Shown in pieces: positions 35,608 through 44,835 of a DNA stretch of 64,000 bases. Numbering within the stretch: position 1 is the stretch's first letter; each line of letters starts with the position of its first letter. Origin of the DNA: SpSt-398 sp041752235. GTDB lineage: Bacteria > Bacteroidota > Bacteroidia > Chitinophagales > Chitinophagaceae. The DNA lies in contig JBGSHM010000006.1 of the NCBI GenBank assembly GCA_041752235.1, positions 163,427-227,426 of the forward strand. Direction: 5' to 3'. The notes under the pieces were generated by a model, which was given only the letters and a program-made list of their open reading frames with translations, had not been told where the DNA came from and did no database searches. Both the position numbers and the translations under genes were made by a program.

Positions 35608-38151
35608 ATGGATTATACTGGTGAACACCTGATCCCCGGAAACCTGGGGCAGTTTCTGATCGTGCTGTCTTTTGTTTGTTCCCTGCTGGCCTCCTTTGCC
35701 TATTTTAAAGCCACCCGTGCCACCGTTGAAGATAAAAAAGGCTGGTTGCGTTTGGCACGTTGGGGTTTTATCCTGGATGCCTTTGCTGTCTTTGCCATCT
35801 TTGGTTTGCTCTTCTTTCTTTTCTATTCACATCGGTACGAATACTTTTATGTTTACAAGAATTCAAGTAACAGTCTTGAATTCAAATACATCTTTAGTGC
35901 CATTTGGAGTGCCTCCGAAGGCAGCTTTTTACTGTGGACCTTCTGGCATGCGGTATTGGGATTGATCCTGATCCGTACCGCCGGTAAATGGGAAGCCCCC
36001 GTGATGATGACGGTTTCTCTGGCCCAATGGGCCCTTGCCGCTATGATGTTGGGCCTTTACTTCTTCGATCTGAAAATAGGAAGTTCGCCCTTTGCACTCT
36101 TTCGAAACCAGATGCCGGAACTGCCCCTTTTTGCCAACGAAAATTATATATCACGTTTGACGGATGGAAATGATCTTTCTCCCTTGCTACAGAATTACTG
36201 GATGGTGATCCACCCCCCGGTGCTTTTTCTGGGTTTTGCTTTATTGATTGTTCCCTTTGCCTATAGTTTGGCCGGGCTCTTTACGCGTGAATATGGTGAT
36301 TGGGTAAAACCAGCCCTGCCCTGGTCATTGATCGCAGGAGGGGTACTTGGTTTAGGCATTATGATGGGAGGAGCCTGGGCCTATGAATCATTGAATTTCG
36401 GTGGATATTGGGCCTGGGACCCGGTAGAGAATGCGTCACTGGTTCCGTGGATGACCCTGGTGGCAGGGATTCATACCCTGCTTATTTATAAACATACCGG
36501 TCGATCCTTACGTACCACTCATTTGTTTTTTATCATCACCTATTTTCTGATCATCTATTCTACTTTCCTGACAAGAAGCGGGATATTAGGTGATACATCG
36601 GTCCATTCTTTTGCGGATCTGGGAATGAATACCCAACTCTACCTTTTTCTTCTGGGTTCTCTCTGGCTTCCCGTTTTGCTTGTATTGGACGGAAATAGAA
36701 GATGGTTTGCCGCGATGGTCTTACTCGTGACATTAGTAGCCAGTTATTTTGTCCCATTGTTAACATTGCTCTCTTTCTTAGCGGCCTTCTATTTTCTCTA
36801 TGTCGGCTTAAAAAAGGTACCCACCATTACCCATGAAGAGGAAAGTTCTTCACGGGAGTTCTGGATGTTTATCGGATCGCTGGTGCTGGTGATCAGTGCC
36901 GGTTATATCATTATCACGACCAGTATTCCGGTGGTAAACAAACTTTTCGCCAAATTCATGAGCAGTGGATTTACCATGGGTGATGATATCCTGTTTGCCT
37001 ATAACCGGGTCATCATTTTTGTGGCCATCATCATTGGTTTACTTACGGCCATTACCCAATATTTAAAGTATAAGAAAACACCACGTTCCTATTTTTTACC
37101 CAAAATATTATGGCCAACTATTGTATCCATTGTCTTGGCTGGTTTGATTCTGGCCTTTGGAAAAGTGGATTACTATGAACATGGAGCCGGTTTTCTGGCA
37201 GCTATATGGTTTGCCCTGGTGGCTAGTGTTTACACCGTGGTGGCCAATATGTCGTATATCTGGATCGGCGTAAAGGGTAAATGGAAAAATGCCGGCGCAT
37301 CGATCACCCACCTGGGATTTGGATTGATGCTGGTGGGTATTCTCATTTCTTCTTCCAAAAAGCAGGTGTTATCCTACAATACAAGTGGCATTTTTGTACC
37401 ACTGGGTGAGGAAAGCAAAGAAAAGCCAGGGGAGAACCTGACACTGGTAAGAGGTGTTCCAACCCGAATGGGCAAATATGATGTAACCTATCAATCGGAA
37501 GAGAAACACCCCCAAAAAGCACTCTGGTATTATAACCTTGAATTCAAAGACAGTTCAGGTAAGGATGGATTCAGCCTTCGGCCAAACGCCTTTATCAATC
37601 ATAATGGCAATGAAGGATTGCTGGCCAACCCAGACTCTAAGCATTTTTGGGATCATGATATTTTTACCTACATAACCTCCCTGCCTGATCCGGAAAAGAA
37701 TGCCGATACTTCGGTTTTTGAAACCAGGCACATGAATTTAAAGGATACGGCTTATTATTCGAGGGGGTTTGTTGTTTTGGACAGCATTCAAACCATCGAT
37801 ACCATTCCGCTGCCCGGCTTTCAGAAAGGGGATAAGGCCTATATCGCCACATTAAAAGTGCAACCTCAGCAAGGGGATTCATATACCTCCCGACCTATCC
37901 TGGTCGAAGCCAGGGCCGGACGATTCTCCAACCCGGACACCGTAGTTATGGAGAACCTTATTCTCCGCCTGGAAAAAAATGAGGAGGGACATGCGGATAT
38001 TGGTCTGAAGGAGTCCAATTCGGCCATGCAGTATGTAACCCTGAAGGCGTATCGGTTTCCCTTCATTAATGTGCTCTGGCTGGGCACCATCCTAATGGTC
38101 ATCGGCTTCATTATCAGTGGGATAAATAGAATTAAAGCAAAAAAAGGTTAA
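35608..38151 (+). CDS. ccmF: CcmF-type cytochrome c haem lyase / CcsA family membrane protein
   Basis: 847 residues with many membrane helices. The WWD haem-handling motif is clear: GGYWAWDPVENASLVPW at about 265-281. Conserved periplasmic histidines are also expected, e.g. IHPPVLFLGF near 201. A large C-terminal periplasmic region (about 590-815) precedes a final helix, and the length exceeds the 650 or so residues of proteobacterial CcmF. It attaches haem to apocytochrome c. Directly abuts ccmE. Confidence 0.93.
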   Translation: MDYTGEHLIPGNLGQFLIVLSFVCSLLASFAYFKATRATVEDKKGWLRLARWGFILDAFAVFAIFGLLFFLFYSHRYEYFYVYKNSSNSLEFKYIFSAIWSASEGSFLLWTFWHAVLGLILIRTAGKWEAPVMMTVSLAQWALAAMMLGLYFFDLKIGSSPFALFRNQMPELPLFANENYISRLTDGNDLSPLLQNYWMVIHPPVLFLGFALLIVPFAYSLAGLFTREYGDWVKPALPWSLIAGGVLGLGIMMGGAWAYESLNFGGYWAWDPVENASLVPWMTLVAGIHTLLIYKHTGRSLRTTHLFFIITYFLIIYSTFLTRSGILGDTSVHSFADLGMNTQLYLFLLGSLWLPVLLVLDGNRRWFAAMVLLVTLVASYFVPLLTLLSFLAAFYFLYVGLKKVPTITHEEESSSREFWMFIGSLVLVISAGYIIITTSIPVVNKLFAKFMSSGFTMGDDILFAYNRVIIFVAIIIGLLTAITQYLKYKKTPRSYFLPKILWPTIVSIVLAGLILAFGKVDYYEHGAGFLAAIWFALVASVYTVVANMSYIWIGVKGKWKNAGASITHLGFGLMLVGILISSSKKQVLSYNTSGIFVPLGEESKEKPGENLTLVRGVPTRMGKYDVTYQSEEKHPQKALWYYNLEFKDSSGKDGFSLRPNAFINHNGNEGLLANPDSKHFWDHDIFTYITSLPDPEKNADTSVFETRHMNLKDTAYYSRGFVVLDSIQTIDTIPLPGFQKGDKAYIATLKVQPQQGDSYTSRPILVEARAGRFSNPDTVVMENLILRLEKNEEGHADIGLKESNSAMQYVTLKAYRFPFINVLWLGTILMVIGFIISGINRIKAKKG

Positions 38152-38218
38152 GAAGAATTAACCAATTGATACAGCGAAAGGCTTTATTCCGTTGTCTCTT
38201 TATTGTATTTTAGAGTTC

Positions 38219-38914
38219 GTGAAAAGGTCACGTATATACCGATGCCTATTGGCCGGTCTGGTCTTAATGATCGCCCTGCCTGGAGCTGCTCAATTTGAGC
38301 AAGACTCTGTATTTGGCCCCCCACCACCTATTGACCCTTCCCGCTGGGGGCCTAATGATACCATTCTTACCTCGGCTATTTATTTGTGGGGAACCTATAA
38401 CGAATGGATGAGTTATACGGAAAATGAGATGGTCTGGGTTTCCAAAATGTCGGATAAGGAGTTGGAGAAATTCATACGTGAGTGGACCCGGTTGCGCAAT
38501 GCCGTGTATGTCACCTATCCCTATGCGCGTACAGCCGGCGTATTAATGAATGATATCAATGCCAAATTGCAGGGAATGAGTTCCAAAAAAGAAAGAAAGA
38601 AATACATTAAATCCCGCGAAAAAGAATTGAAGGATCAGTTTGCCGACCCACTCTCCAACTTATCGGTATACCAGGGAAAGATCCTGATGAAACTGATCAA
38701 TCGCCAAACCGGGAATAATTGCTACGAGATCGTCAAGGAATTCAGGGGTGGAGTGACGGCCCGATTGTATCAGACGGTTGCCTTTTTCTTTGGGAGTAGC
38801 CTGAAGCAGGGCTGGGACCAGAAGGACAAGGTAGACTGGCAGATCGAGAGCATAGTCCGGGAGATCGATGCCACCTGGTACAATACGCCATACAGGCAAG
38901 CGGTAAAAAATTAG
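38219..38914 (+). CDS. DUF4294 family secreted protein
   Basis: 231 residues from a GTG at 38219, which opens into KRSRIYRCLLAGLVLMIALPGAAQ, a signal peptide. A TTG at 38192 would add nine residues. The mature part is basic and helical with YVTYPYARTAGVLMNDIN and KKYIKSREKELKDQF, the pattern of DUF4294, a Bacteroidota family of unknown function. It lies between ccmF and bshB1. Confidence 0.72.
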   Translation: MKRSRIYRCLLAGLVLMIALPGAAQFEQDSVFGPPPPIDPSRWGPNDTILTSAIYLWGTYNEWMSYTENEMVWVSKMSDKELEKFIREWTRLRNAVYVTYPYARTAGVLMNDINAKLQGMSSKKERKKYIKSREKELKDQFADPLSNLSVYQGKILMKLINRQTGNNCYEIVKEFRGGVTARLYQTVAFFFGSSLKQGWDQKDKVDWQIESIVREIDATWYNTPYRQAVKN

Positions 38915-38941
38915 CCCTCCAATATACAAAGGGGAAGTCCC

Positions 38942-38949
38942 TAAATTTG
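38942..38949 (+). promoter_or_regulatory. -7 box TAAATTTG upstream of bshB1
   Basis: An exact TAnnTTTG, 15 bp before the bshB1 ATG at 38965. No good -33 element seen. Confidence 0.5.
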
Positions 38950-38964
38950 CCACAAATTCAACGT

Positions 38965-39702
38965 ATGAAATTGGACATATTAGCCATTGGGGTACACCCC
39001 GATGATGTTGAACTGGGTTGCTCCGGATGGATGTTGAAGGAGATGGCGCGTGGGAAGAAGGCGGGGATCGTTGACCTCACACAGGGCGAACTCGGCTCGC
39101 GGGGAACCGTGGAGACCAGGTACCAGGAGGCAGCAGAGGCAGCGCGTATTTTGGGTATCTCAGCCCGGGAGAACCTGAAAATGGCTGATGGCTTTTTCAG
39201 CAATGATGAGGAACATCAACGGAAACTGATCCGCATGATCCGAAAATATCAACCCGAAATCGTGATGGCCAATGCGCTGGAAGATCGCCATCCTGATCAT
39301 GGTCGTGCAGGCAGGCTGATAGCGGATGCCTGCTTTTTGGCAGGTTTGCGGAAGATCGAGACAAGAGATGATGCAGGCGGGCTTCAGGAAGCCTGGAGAC
39401 CCAAGTATGTTTTCCATTATATACAGGACCGCTATATCGAACCAGATTTTGTGGTGGATATCACCGATGTCTTTGAAAAAAGAATGGAGTCCATAAAAGC
39501 CTATACGACGCAATTCTACAATCCCGATAATGAGTCGGACGGGCCTCAAACCTATATTTCAACACCTACATTTTTTGATTCTGTCATTGGGCGTGCCCGT
39601 ATGATGGGAAAGAAGATCGGCGTACAATATGGAGAAGGCTTTGTTTCGGAGAAGAGTTTGGGGATTCGGGATATGGATGCTTTCTTACTCATAGAAACCT
39701 AA
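38965..39702 (+). CDS. bshB1: BshB1, bacillithiol biosynthesis deacetylase
   Basis: 245 residues from the ATG at 38965. LmbE/PIG-L fold with zinc motif HPDD (11-14) and the later DRHPDHGRAG. The N-terminus MKLDILAIGVHPDDVELGC and the phrase VDLTQGELGSRGT are characteristic of BshB1 rather than general PIG-L proteins. It deacetylates N-acetylglucosaminyl-malate, the step before BshC. Not adjacent to bshC (about 30 kb apart). Confidence 0.93.
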   Translation: MKLDILAIGVHPDDVELGCSGWMLKEMARGKKAGIVDLTQGELGSRGTVETRYQEAAEAARILGISARENLKMADGFFSNDEEHQRKLIRMIRKYQPEIVMANALEDRHPDHGRAGRLIADACFLAGLRKIETRDDAGGLQEAWRPKYVFHYIQDRYIEPDFVVDITDVFEKRMESIKAYTTQFYNPDNESDGPQTYISTPTFFDSVIGRARMMGKKIGVQYGEGFVSEKSLGIRDMDAFLLIET

Positions 39703-39706
39703 AGAA

Positions 39707-39741
39707 GCTAATAGCTAAAAGCTAATAGCTAATAGCTTTTA
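39707..39741. repeat. GCTAATA-type heptamer array
   Basis: Five tandem heptamers (GCTAATA, GCTAAAA, GCTAATA, GCTAATA, GCTTTTA) between bshB1 and the convergent beta-barrel gene, overlapping the latter's stop codon. Confidence 0.9.
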
Positions 39742-40380
39742 GTTCAAATAAAACCCCGCTGAAAGCCCCACCACCCTGTGTTTGATCTTTGGCCCATCAT
39801 CTGCATTGCTGATCGAACCTAAAGTGCCATGGTATTGCGCCATGATGTAGTACCGGGGAGTTTCATAACCAAATTGAGCAATGCCAGAGGCCAGATAGCG
39901 GCCATAATCACCAAACCCGAATTTCATAGGTCGGTTCACACTTCCTCCGCCATTTCGCTTATCAAATTTTTCACGACCAATCAAGGCAAAATCCAGTGAG
40001 GGCCCTGCCCGGAGAAAAAGGTGGTTTGTGGATTTTGAAAGCTCCAGGTGAAGAAGAAAACCTACTTCCATGGCATGAACCGTAACATTGTTATTAATAG
40101 CCGATGTGTCCGGGGGAAAGGCGCCATTATCAAGGGTCACTTTGTACCCTTTTAGACTATAAAATACAGTGGGGGCAAAATATAATTGATTGTCGAAAGG
40201 AACTTTTAAACCAACACCTGCCTGAAAGCCGGGTTTGAAACTGGCCTTTTGTTTTTCGTCACCTACCTTGTAGCTAACCGAACTAACCTGAGGACCTGCA
40301 AAGAGATGCGTTCGAACCTGTGAATTTCCATGCAGGACAAAAGTTGACCCACAAAAAAGGAGCAAAGCGAATTTTTTCAT
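39739..40380 (-). CDS. Outer membrane beta-barrel protein (PorT-like family)
   Basis: 213 residues with a signal peptide (KKFALLLFCGSTFVLHGNSQ). The remainder alternates hydrophobic and polar residues in strand-like stretches, e.g. PGFQAGVGLKVPFDNQLYFA and VVGLSAGFYLN at the end, as expected of small beta-barrels in Bacteroidota. The terminal aromatic-rich strand fits outer membrane insertion. No substrate or partner can be read. Confidence 0.72.
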   Translation of the reverse strand: MKKFALLLFCGSTFVLHGNSQVRTHLFAGPQVSSVSYKVGDEKQKASFKPGFQAGVGLKVPFDNQLYFAPTVFYSLKGYKVTLDNGAFPPDTSAINNNVTVHAMEVGFLLHLELSKSTNHLFLRAGPSLDFALIGREKFDKRNGGGSVNRPMKFGFGDYGRYLASGIAQFGYETPRYYIMAQYHGTLGSISNADDGPKIKHRVVGLSAGFYLN

Positions 40381-40436
40381 GAAGTGGTATTAGGGGCGGC
40401 TTTTATAGGAGGCGGGCAAAAGTACCATATATTTTC

Positions 40437-42155
40437 TCAATATCCTACCGCTGCATCCTCCCCACGGTTATCGGCCACCGCTTCAATGGAGCCATCATCC
40501 AATACCCGAATAATTTCGGTTCGACCAATGCTTCCTCGTTCCCTTACTTTATAGCCCATGTTTTCCAACTGTTTACGAAGGGGCAGGGGGAATGTTTTTT
40601 CAACCTGTATCTCATCGGGCAACCACTGGTGATGAAATTTGGGTTTATAGAGGGCATCTTCTGCAGAAAGTTTGAAATCCAGGATATTCACCAGGGTTTG
40701 AAATACCGAAGTAGGTATGGTCGTACCACCAGGTGTACCCAAGACCAGAAATGGTTTATTCTCCTTCAGGACAAGCGTGGGGGTCATTGAACTCAACATT
40801 CTTTTTCCTGGAGCAATGGCATTGGCTTCTCCTCCAATGGCACCATACATATTGGGTACCCCCGGTTTGATGCTGAAATCATCCATTTCATCATTCAGGA
40901 GAAATCCTGCACCACCTACCACGGTCCGGCTGCCATAGGAGTTGTTCAGGGTAGTCGTCACGGAAACCGCATTGCCTTCCGCATCGATCACACTCAAATG
41001 AGTGGTCTCCTCACTTTCTTTTCCCAATGGAATGCCGGGTTGGGTAAGTTGACTGTTCCCTGCTTTGTTGGGGACAAAATCCTGCATGCGTTTTTGTAAA
41101 TAATTGTCCGAGGCCAGTTCTTTCACAGGCACCTGATAAAAATCGGCATCACCCATAAAGGCAGCCCGGTCAGCAAAGGCCCTTCTTTCTACCTCGGTCA
41201 TCAATTGAACTGCTTCGGGGGAAAGAAACCCATAGGAAGCTATCGGTTTTGGCTCGATCATTTTCATCATTTGATGAACCAACAATCCTCCACTGCTGGG
41301 CATGGGCATACCTACTATCTGATAGCCTTTATACATGAATACATGTGGTTCACGAAATTTGGCTTCGTAATTTTTCAGGTCCTCTAAACTGATCAAGCCT
41401 TTCCCTCTCTTCATTTCTTCCACAATCAGGCGGGCGGTTTCACCTTCATAGAAACCCATTTTACCTTGATCGCGTATGCGCATCAGGGTTTTGGCCAGGT
41501 CTTGTTGCACGAGCAGGTCTTGTGCTTTCCAGCCATTTTCATTGATAAAAACCGGGGGAACCGTATTGAATTGTTTCAACTCTTCCTGTAAACCATTGAG
41601 TGATCGGGCCTCTCTTTCGGAGATCCGGAAACCTTTTTCGGCCAGTTCGATCGCTGGTTGAATGAGTGTCTTCATGGGAAGACGGGCATATTGATGGGCG
41701 GCAAATAATCCAGCGACAGTGCCGGGTACTCCGGCACTCAGGTGACCATCCTGGCTCCAGTCTGTCCGTGGATTGCCGGCCTCATCCAGATACATATCCT
41801 TATGGCCTGCGGCCGGGGCTTTTTCCCGGTAGTCAAGGGCGATAAGCTTACCCGTTGCGGTTCGCGCTACCATGAAACCACCTCCTCCGAGGTTGCCGGC
41901 GTTTGGGTAAACCACGGCCAGGGCCAATTGGGTGGCAATGGCCGCATCAAAGGCATTTCCGCCCTTTTTCATAATGGCAACACCAACCTGGCTGGCCAAT
42001 ACATGGGCAGATACCACGGCTCCCTGCCGGACAACCACCCTTTTTTCGATCGTAGGAAGGCTTTGGGAAGGAGAGAGGCGTTGCGTCGGATCGCAGGATA
42101 GCAACAATAAACCTAAGGCCATCCATACGGGTAAAAACAGGCGTATCATTCTCAT
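40437..42155 (-). CDS. ggt: Gamma-glutamyltransferase (lipoprotein)
   Basis: 572 residues. A lipobox ends LLLSC (C21), so it is probably a periplasmic or outer membrane lipoprotein. The autoprocessing threonine is the first T of TTHLSV (T384), splitting the precursor into about 363- and 189-residue parts; NAVSVTTTLN and YGSR follow as in known enzymes, and PMPSSGG and GGGGFMV-type loops are present. It cleaves gamma-glutamyl bonds of glutathione-like peptides. In a bacillithiol-making cell, the substrate may be external glutathione or gamma-glutamyl peptides. Confidence 0.95.
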   Translation of the reverse strand: MRMIRLFLPVWMALGLLLLSCDPTQRLSPSQSLPTIEKRVVVRQGAVVSAHVLASQVGVAIMKKGGNAFDAAIATQLALAVVYPNAGNLGGGGFMVARTATGKLIALDYREKAPAAGHKDMYLDEAGNPRTDWSQDGHLSAGVPGTVAGLFAAHQYARLPMKTLIQPAIELAEKGFRISEREARSLNGLQEELKQFNTVPPVFINENGWKAQDLLVQQDLAKTLMRIRDQGKMGFYEGETARLIVEEMKRGKGLISLEDLKNYEAKFREPHVFMYKGYQIVGMPMPSSGGLLVHQMMKMIEPKPIASYGFLSPEAVQLMTEVERRAFADRAAFMGDADFYQVPVKELASDNYLQKRMQDFVPNKAGNSQLTQPGIPLGKESEETTHLSVIDAEGNAVSVTTTLNNSYGSRTVVGGAGFLLNDEMDDFSIKPGVPNMYGAIGGEANAIAPGKRMLSSMTPTLVLKENKPFLVLGTPGGTTIPTSVFQTLVNILDFKLSAEDALYKPKFHHQWLPDEIQVEKTFPLPLRKQLENMGYKVRERGSIGRTEIIRVLDDGSIEAVADNRGEDAAVGY

Positions 42156-42246
42156 GCTGGGTGATTAATAACAAGGAAATTACAGAAAGAAATGGATATG
42201 GTAAATCTTACCCTATTTCTTAAATTGCCGTACTAAAAAACAACTC

Positions 42247-44760
42247 ATGCGAAAAATCCTGGCTGCGCTGCTGCTGCTGTCTATCTCCCTGTCCGTTTTT
42301 TCCCAATTAAAGTCACCCAAAGACTTTCTGGGGTACTCCATCGGCGAAAAATATACTCCGCATTGGAAAGTGGTCAGTTATTTTCAATCGGTGGCTGCGG
42401 CGGCACCTGATCGGGTAAAACTGCAGTCATATGGCGAAACCAATGAAGGTCGCCCCCTGATGCTGGCCTTTATTTCCTCGCCGGAGAACATGCAGAACCT
42501 GGAAAATATCCGAAAAAACAATCTTCGTTTGGCCAACACCGCGCTTGACCGCATGGCCCCCATGGAAGAGAATGCCCCGGCGATCGTTTGGTTGAGTTAT
42601 AATGTACATGGCAATGAAACATCTTCATCTGAAGCTGCCATGATGACGATATATGCCTTGGTAGATCCTGCCGAAACCAGGACCAAAGAATGGCTTAAGA
42701 ATACGGTGGTGATCATCGATCCATGTATCAACCCTGATGGCCGCGACCGGTACGTGAATTGGTTTAATTCTGTGCGGGGTGATAAGATCAACGTATTACC
42801 CGAAGCCAGAGAACACAATGAACCCTGGCCGGGTGGAAGGACCAACCACTACAATTTTGACCTGAACCGTGACTGGGCCTGGCAAACACAGGTGGAATCT
42901 CAACAACGCATCAAAATTTATCATCAATGGCTTCCCCAGGTTCATGTGGATTATCATGAACAAGGGATAAATGAACCTTATTATTTCGCACCTGCAGCGC
43001 AACCCTATCATGAAGTGATCACCTCCTGGCAGCGTGAGTTTCAGGTGACGCTTGGACGAAATCATGCCAGATATTTTGACAAAGAAGGCTGGTTGTTTTT
43101 TACCAAAGAAGTATTTGATCTGTTCTATCCTTCTTATGGGGATACCTATCCGGTTTATAATGGTGCAATCGGCATGACCTATGAGCAGGGTGGAGGTCCT
43201 CGTGGTGGCGCAGGCATAATCACCAGTGAAGGAGATACACTGACTCTGCTTGACCGTGTCAAACACCATTTCACGACTTCGTTGAGTACGATCGAAGTTT
43301 CTTCGCAGAACGCTGGTAAACTGGTCAAAGAGTTTCGAAAATTTTTCAATGAGGCAGTCTCCACCGGTACGGGGGAGTATAAGACCTATGTGATCAAAAA
43401 TAAAGAAGCTGACCAGCAACGTATTGCTTCTCTGCTTCGTTTAATGGACAAGAACGGCATTCAATATGAATACGCAACGGCTGGAAAGGCGGCTGTTACC
43501 GGATTCAATTATACCACTGGAAAAGATCAAGCTTTTACCCCGGAAGCCGGGGATATATTGCTCCAAAGCCAGCAACCCCATTCCACCTTGCTCAAGGTAT
43601 TGTTTGAGCCAAGGAGTAAGTTGGTGGATTCGGCAACCTATGATATTACCGCCTGGGCCATGCCCTATGTGTATGGTGTTACGGCCTTTGCCAGTAAGAC
43701 CAAGATCGCAGGAGGTGGAGCACGTCCCGCCAAAATCAATAATGACTTGGCTCCCGCCTATGGATATGTTTTACCCTGGATTGGAGTAGCCAGTGCCCGT
43801 ACCTTAGGTCAATTGATGCAGGCGGGGGTGAATGTACGAGTGGCAGAAAGACCCTTTGAGATCGGTGGTCAATCATTTGACAGAGGTTCGTTGATTGTGA
43901 TTCGTAAAGGGAATGAAGCCAACTGGCATAATATACCCGCCTGGGTGAGCCGTTATGCCAATGAAAACCAGGTTAAAGTTGCTACAGTCAATACCGGATT
44001 TGTAGATAAAGGGTATGACTTTGGCAGTGACAAAGTCCGTTTCCTGCATGCACCAAAGGTAGCCCTGCTCACAGGGGAAGGGGTATCCAGTTATGATGCA
44101 GGCGAGATCTGGCATTTCTTTGAGCGGGATCTGGGATATCCTGTTACGCTGATCAATGCCAATGATTTTCGCCGTATCAATAAAGAGGACTATCAGGTGA
44201 TTTTGTTGCCTGGTGGCAATTATTCGTTTTTGAATGATAAAGCAGCTGCTGAGGATCTCAAGAACTGGATTAGCAAGGGAGGACGTTTGATCGCGCTTGA
44301 CCGGACTGTCGGACAGATCGCCCGCATGGATTGGGGAATCAAAAATAAAAAAGCAGATGAACCCAAGCCCGGCACTTACGATGCCATTCAGGTGTATGAG
44401 GATCGCGAATCCAGTTTTCTCAGTTCATACATCCCCGGTTCTATTTTTAAAGTAGAGGTGGACAATACCCATCCATTGGGATTTGGTTATCCCACGACCT
44501 ATTATACACTGAAGCAGGATGATAATATGTATGAGTTCATCGATGGTGGATGGAATGTGGGTGTGATCAAGAAAGAGCCAGCCGTAGCTGGTTTTATCGG
44601 CGCTAACCTGAAAGAAAAGTTAAAGGATGGGATGGTTTTCGGAGTTCAGGAGGTAGGGGGAGGAAACATTGTTTACTTTGCCGATAATATCATGTTCCGC
44701 AATTTCTGGGAAAATGGCAAGTTGTTGATATGCAATGCGGTTTTCCTGGTGGGACAATAG
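42247..44760 (+). CDS. Secreted M14 family zinc carboxypeptidase with C-terminal amidotransferase-like domain
   Basis: 837 residues with a signal peptide (RKILAALLLLSISLSVFSQ). The zinc site is H121-x-x-E124 in VHGNETSS with a downstream His in HVDYHEQG; FDLNRDWAWQ and NPDGRDRYVN are further M14 features. From about 610 on, DYQVILLPGGNYSFLND and GGRLIALDRT suggest a class I amidotransferase-like fold with no clear catalytic role. It would trim peptides in the periplasm. The next gene, also large and secreted, has a similar C-terminal fold. Confidence 0.88.
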   Translation: MRKILAALLLLSISLSVFSQLKSPKDFLGYSIGEKYTPHWKVVSYFQSVAAAAPDRVKLQSYGETNEGRPLMLAFISSPENMQNLENIRKNNLRLANTALDRMAPMEENAPAIVWLSYNVHGNETSSSEAAMMTIYALVDPAETRTKEWLKNTVVIIDPCINPDGRDRYVNWFNSVRGDKINVLPEAREHNEPWPGGRTNHYNFDLNRDWAWQTQVESQQRIKIYHQWLPQVHVDYHEQGINEPYYFAPAAQPYHEVITSWQREFQVTLGRNHARYFDKEGWLFFTKEVFDLFYPSYGDTYPVYNGAIGMTYEQGGGPRGGAGIITSEGDTLTLLDRVKHHFTTSLSTIEVSSQNAGKLVKEFRKFFNEAVSTGTGEYKTYVIKNKEADQQRIASLLRLMDKNGIQYEYATAGKAAVTGFNYTTGKDQAFTPEAGDILLQSQQPHSTLLKVLFEPRSKLVDSATYDITAWAMPYVYGVTAFASKTKIAGGGARPAKINNDLAPAYGYVLPWIGVASARTLGQLMQAGVNVRVAERPFEIGGQSFDRGSLIVIRKGNEANWHNIPAWVSRYANENQVKVATVNTGFVDKGYDFGSDKVRFLHAPKVALLTGEGVSSYDAGEIWHFFERDLGYPVTLINANDFRRINKEDYQVILLPGGNYSFLNDKAAAEDLKNWISKGGRLIALDRTVGQIARMDWGIKNKKADEPKPGTYDAIQVYEDRESSFLSSYIPGSIFKVEVDNTHPLGFGYPTTYYTLKQDDNMYEFIDGGWNVGVIKKEPAVAGFIGANLKEKLKDGMVFGVQEVGGGNIVYFADNIMFRNFWENGKLLICNAVFLVGQ

Positions 44761-44766
44761 AGAGAA

Positions 44767-44794
44767 GCTATTAGCTAATAGCTATTAGCTTTTA
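44767..44794. repeat. GCTATTA/GCTAATA heptamer array
   Basis: Four heptamers (GCTATTA, GCTAATA, GCTATTA, GCTTTTA) start 6 bp after the M14 peptidase stop. GCTATTA and TAATAGC are complementary, so the array is self-pairing. Confidence 0.9.
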
Positions 44795-44835
44795 GTCATT
44801 CTGTACGTATTTTTTCTTTGTAAAGAAACATATTA

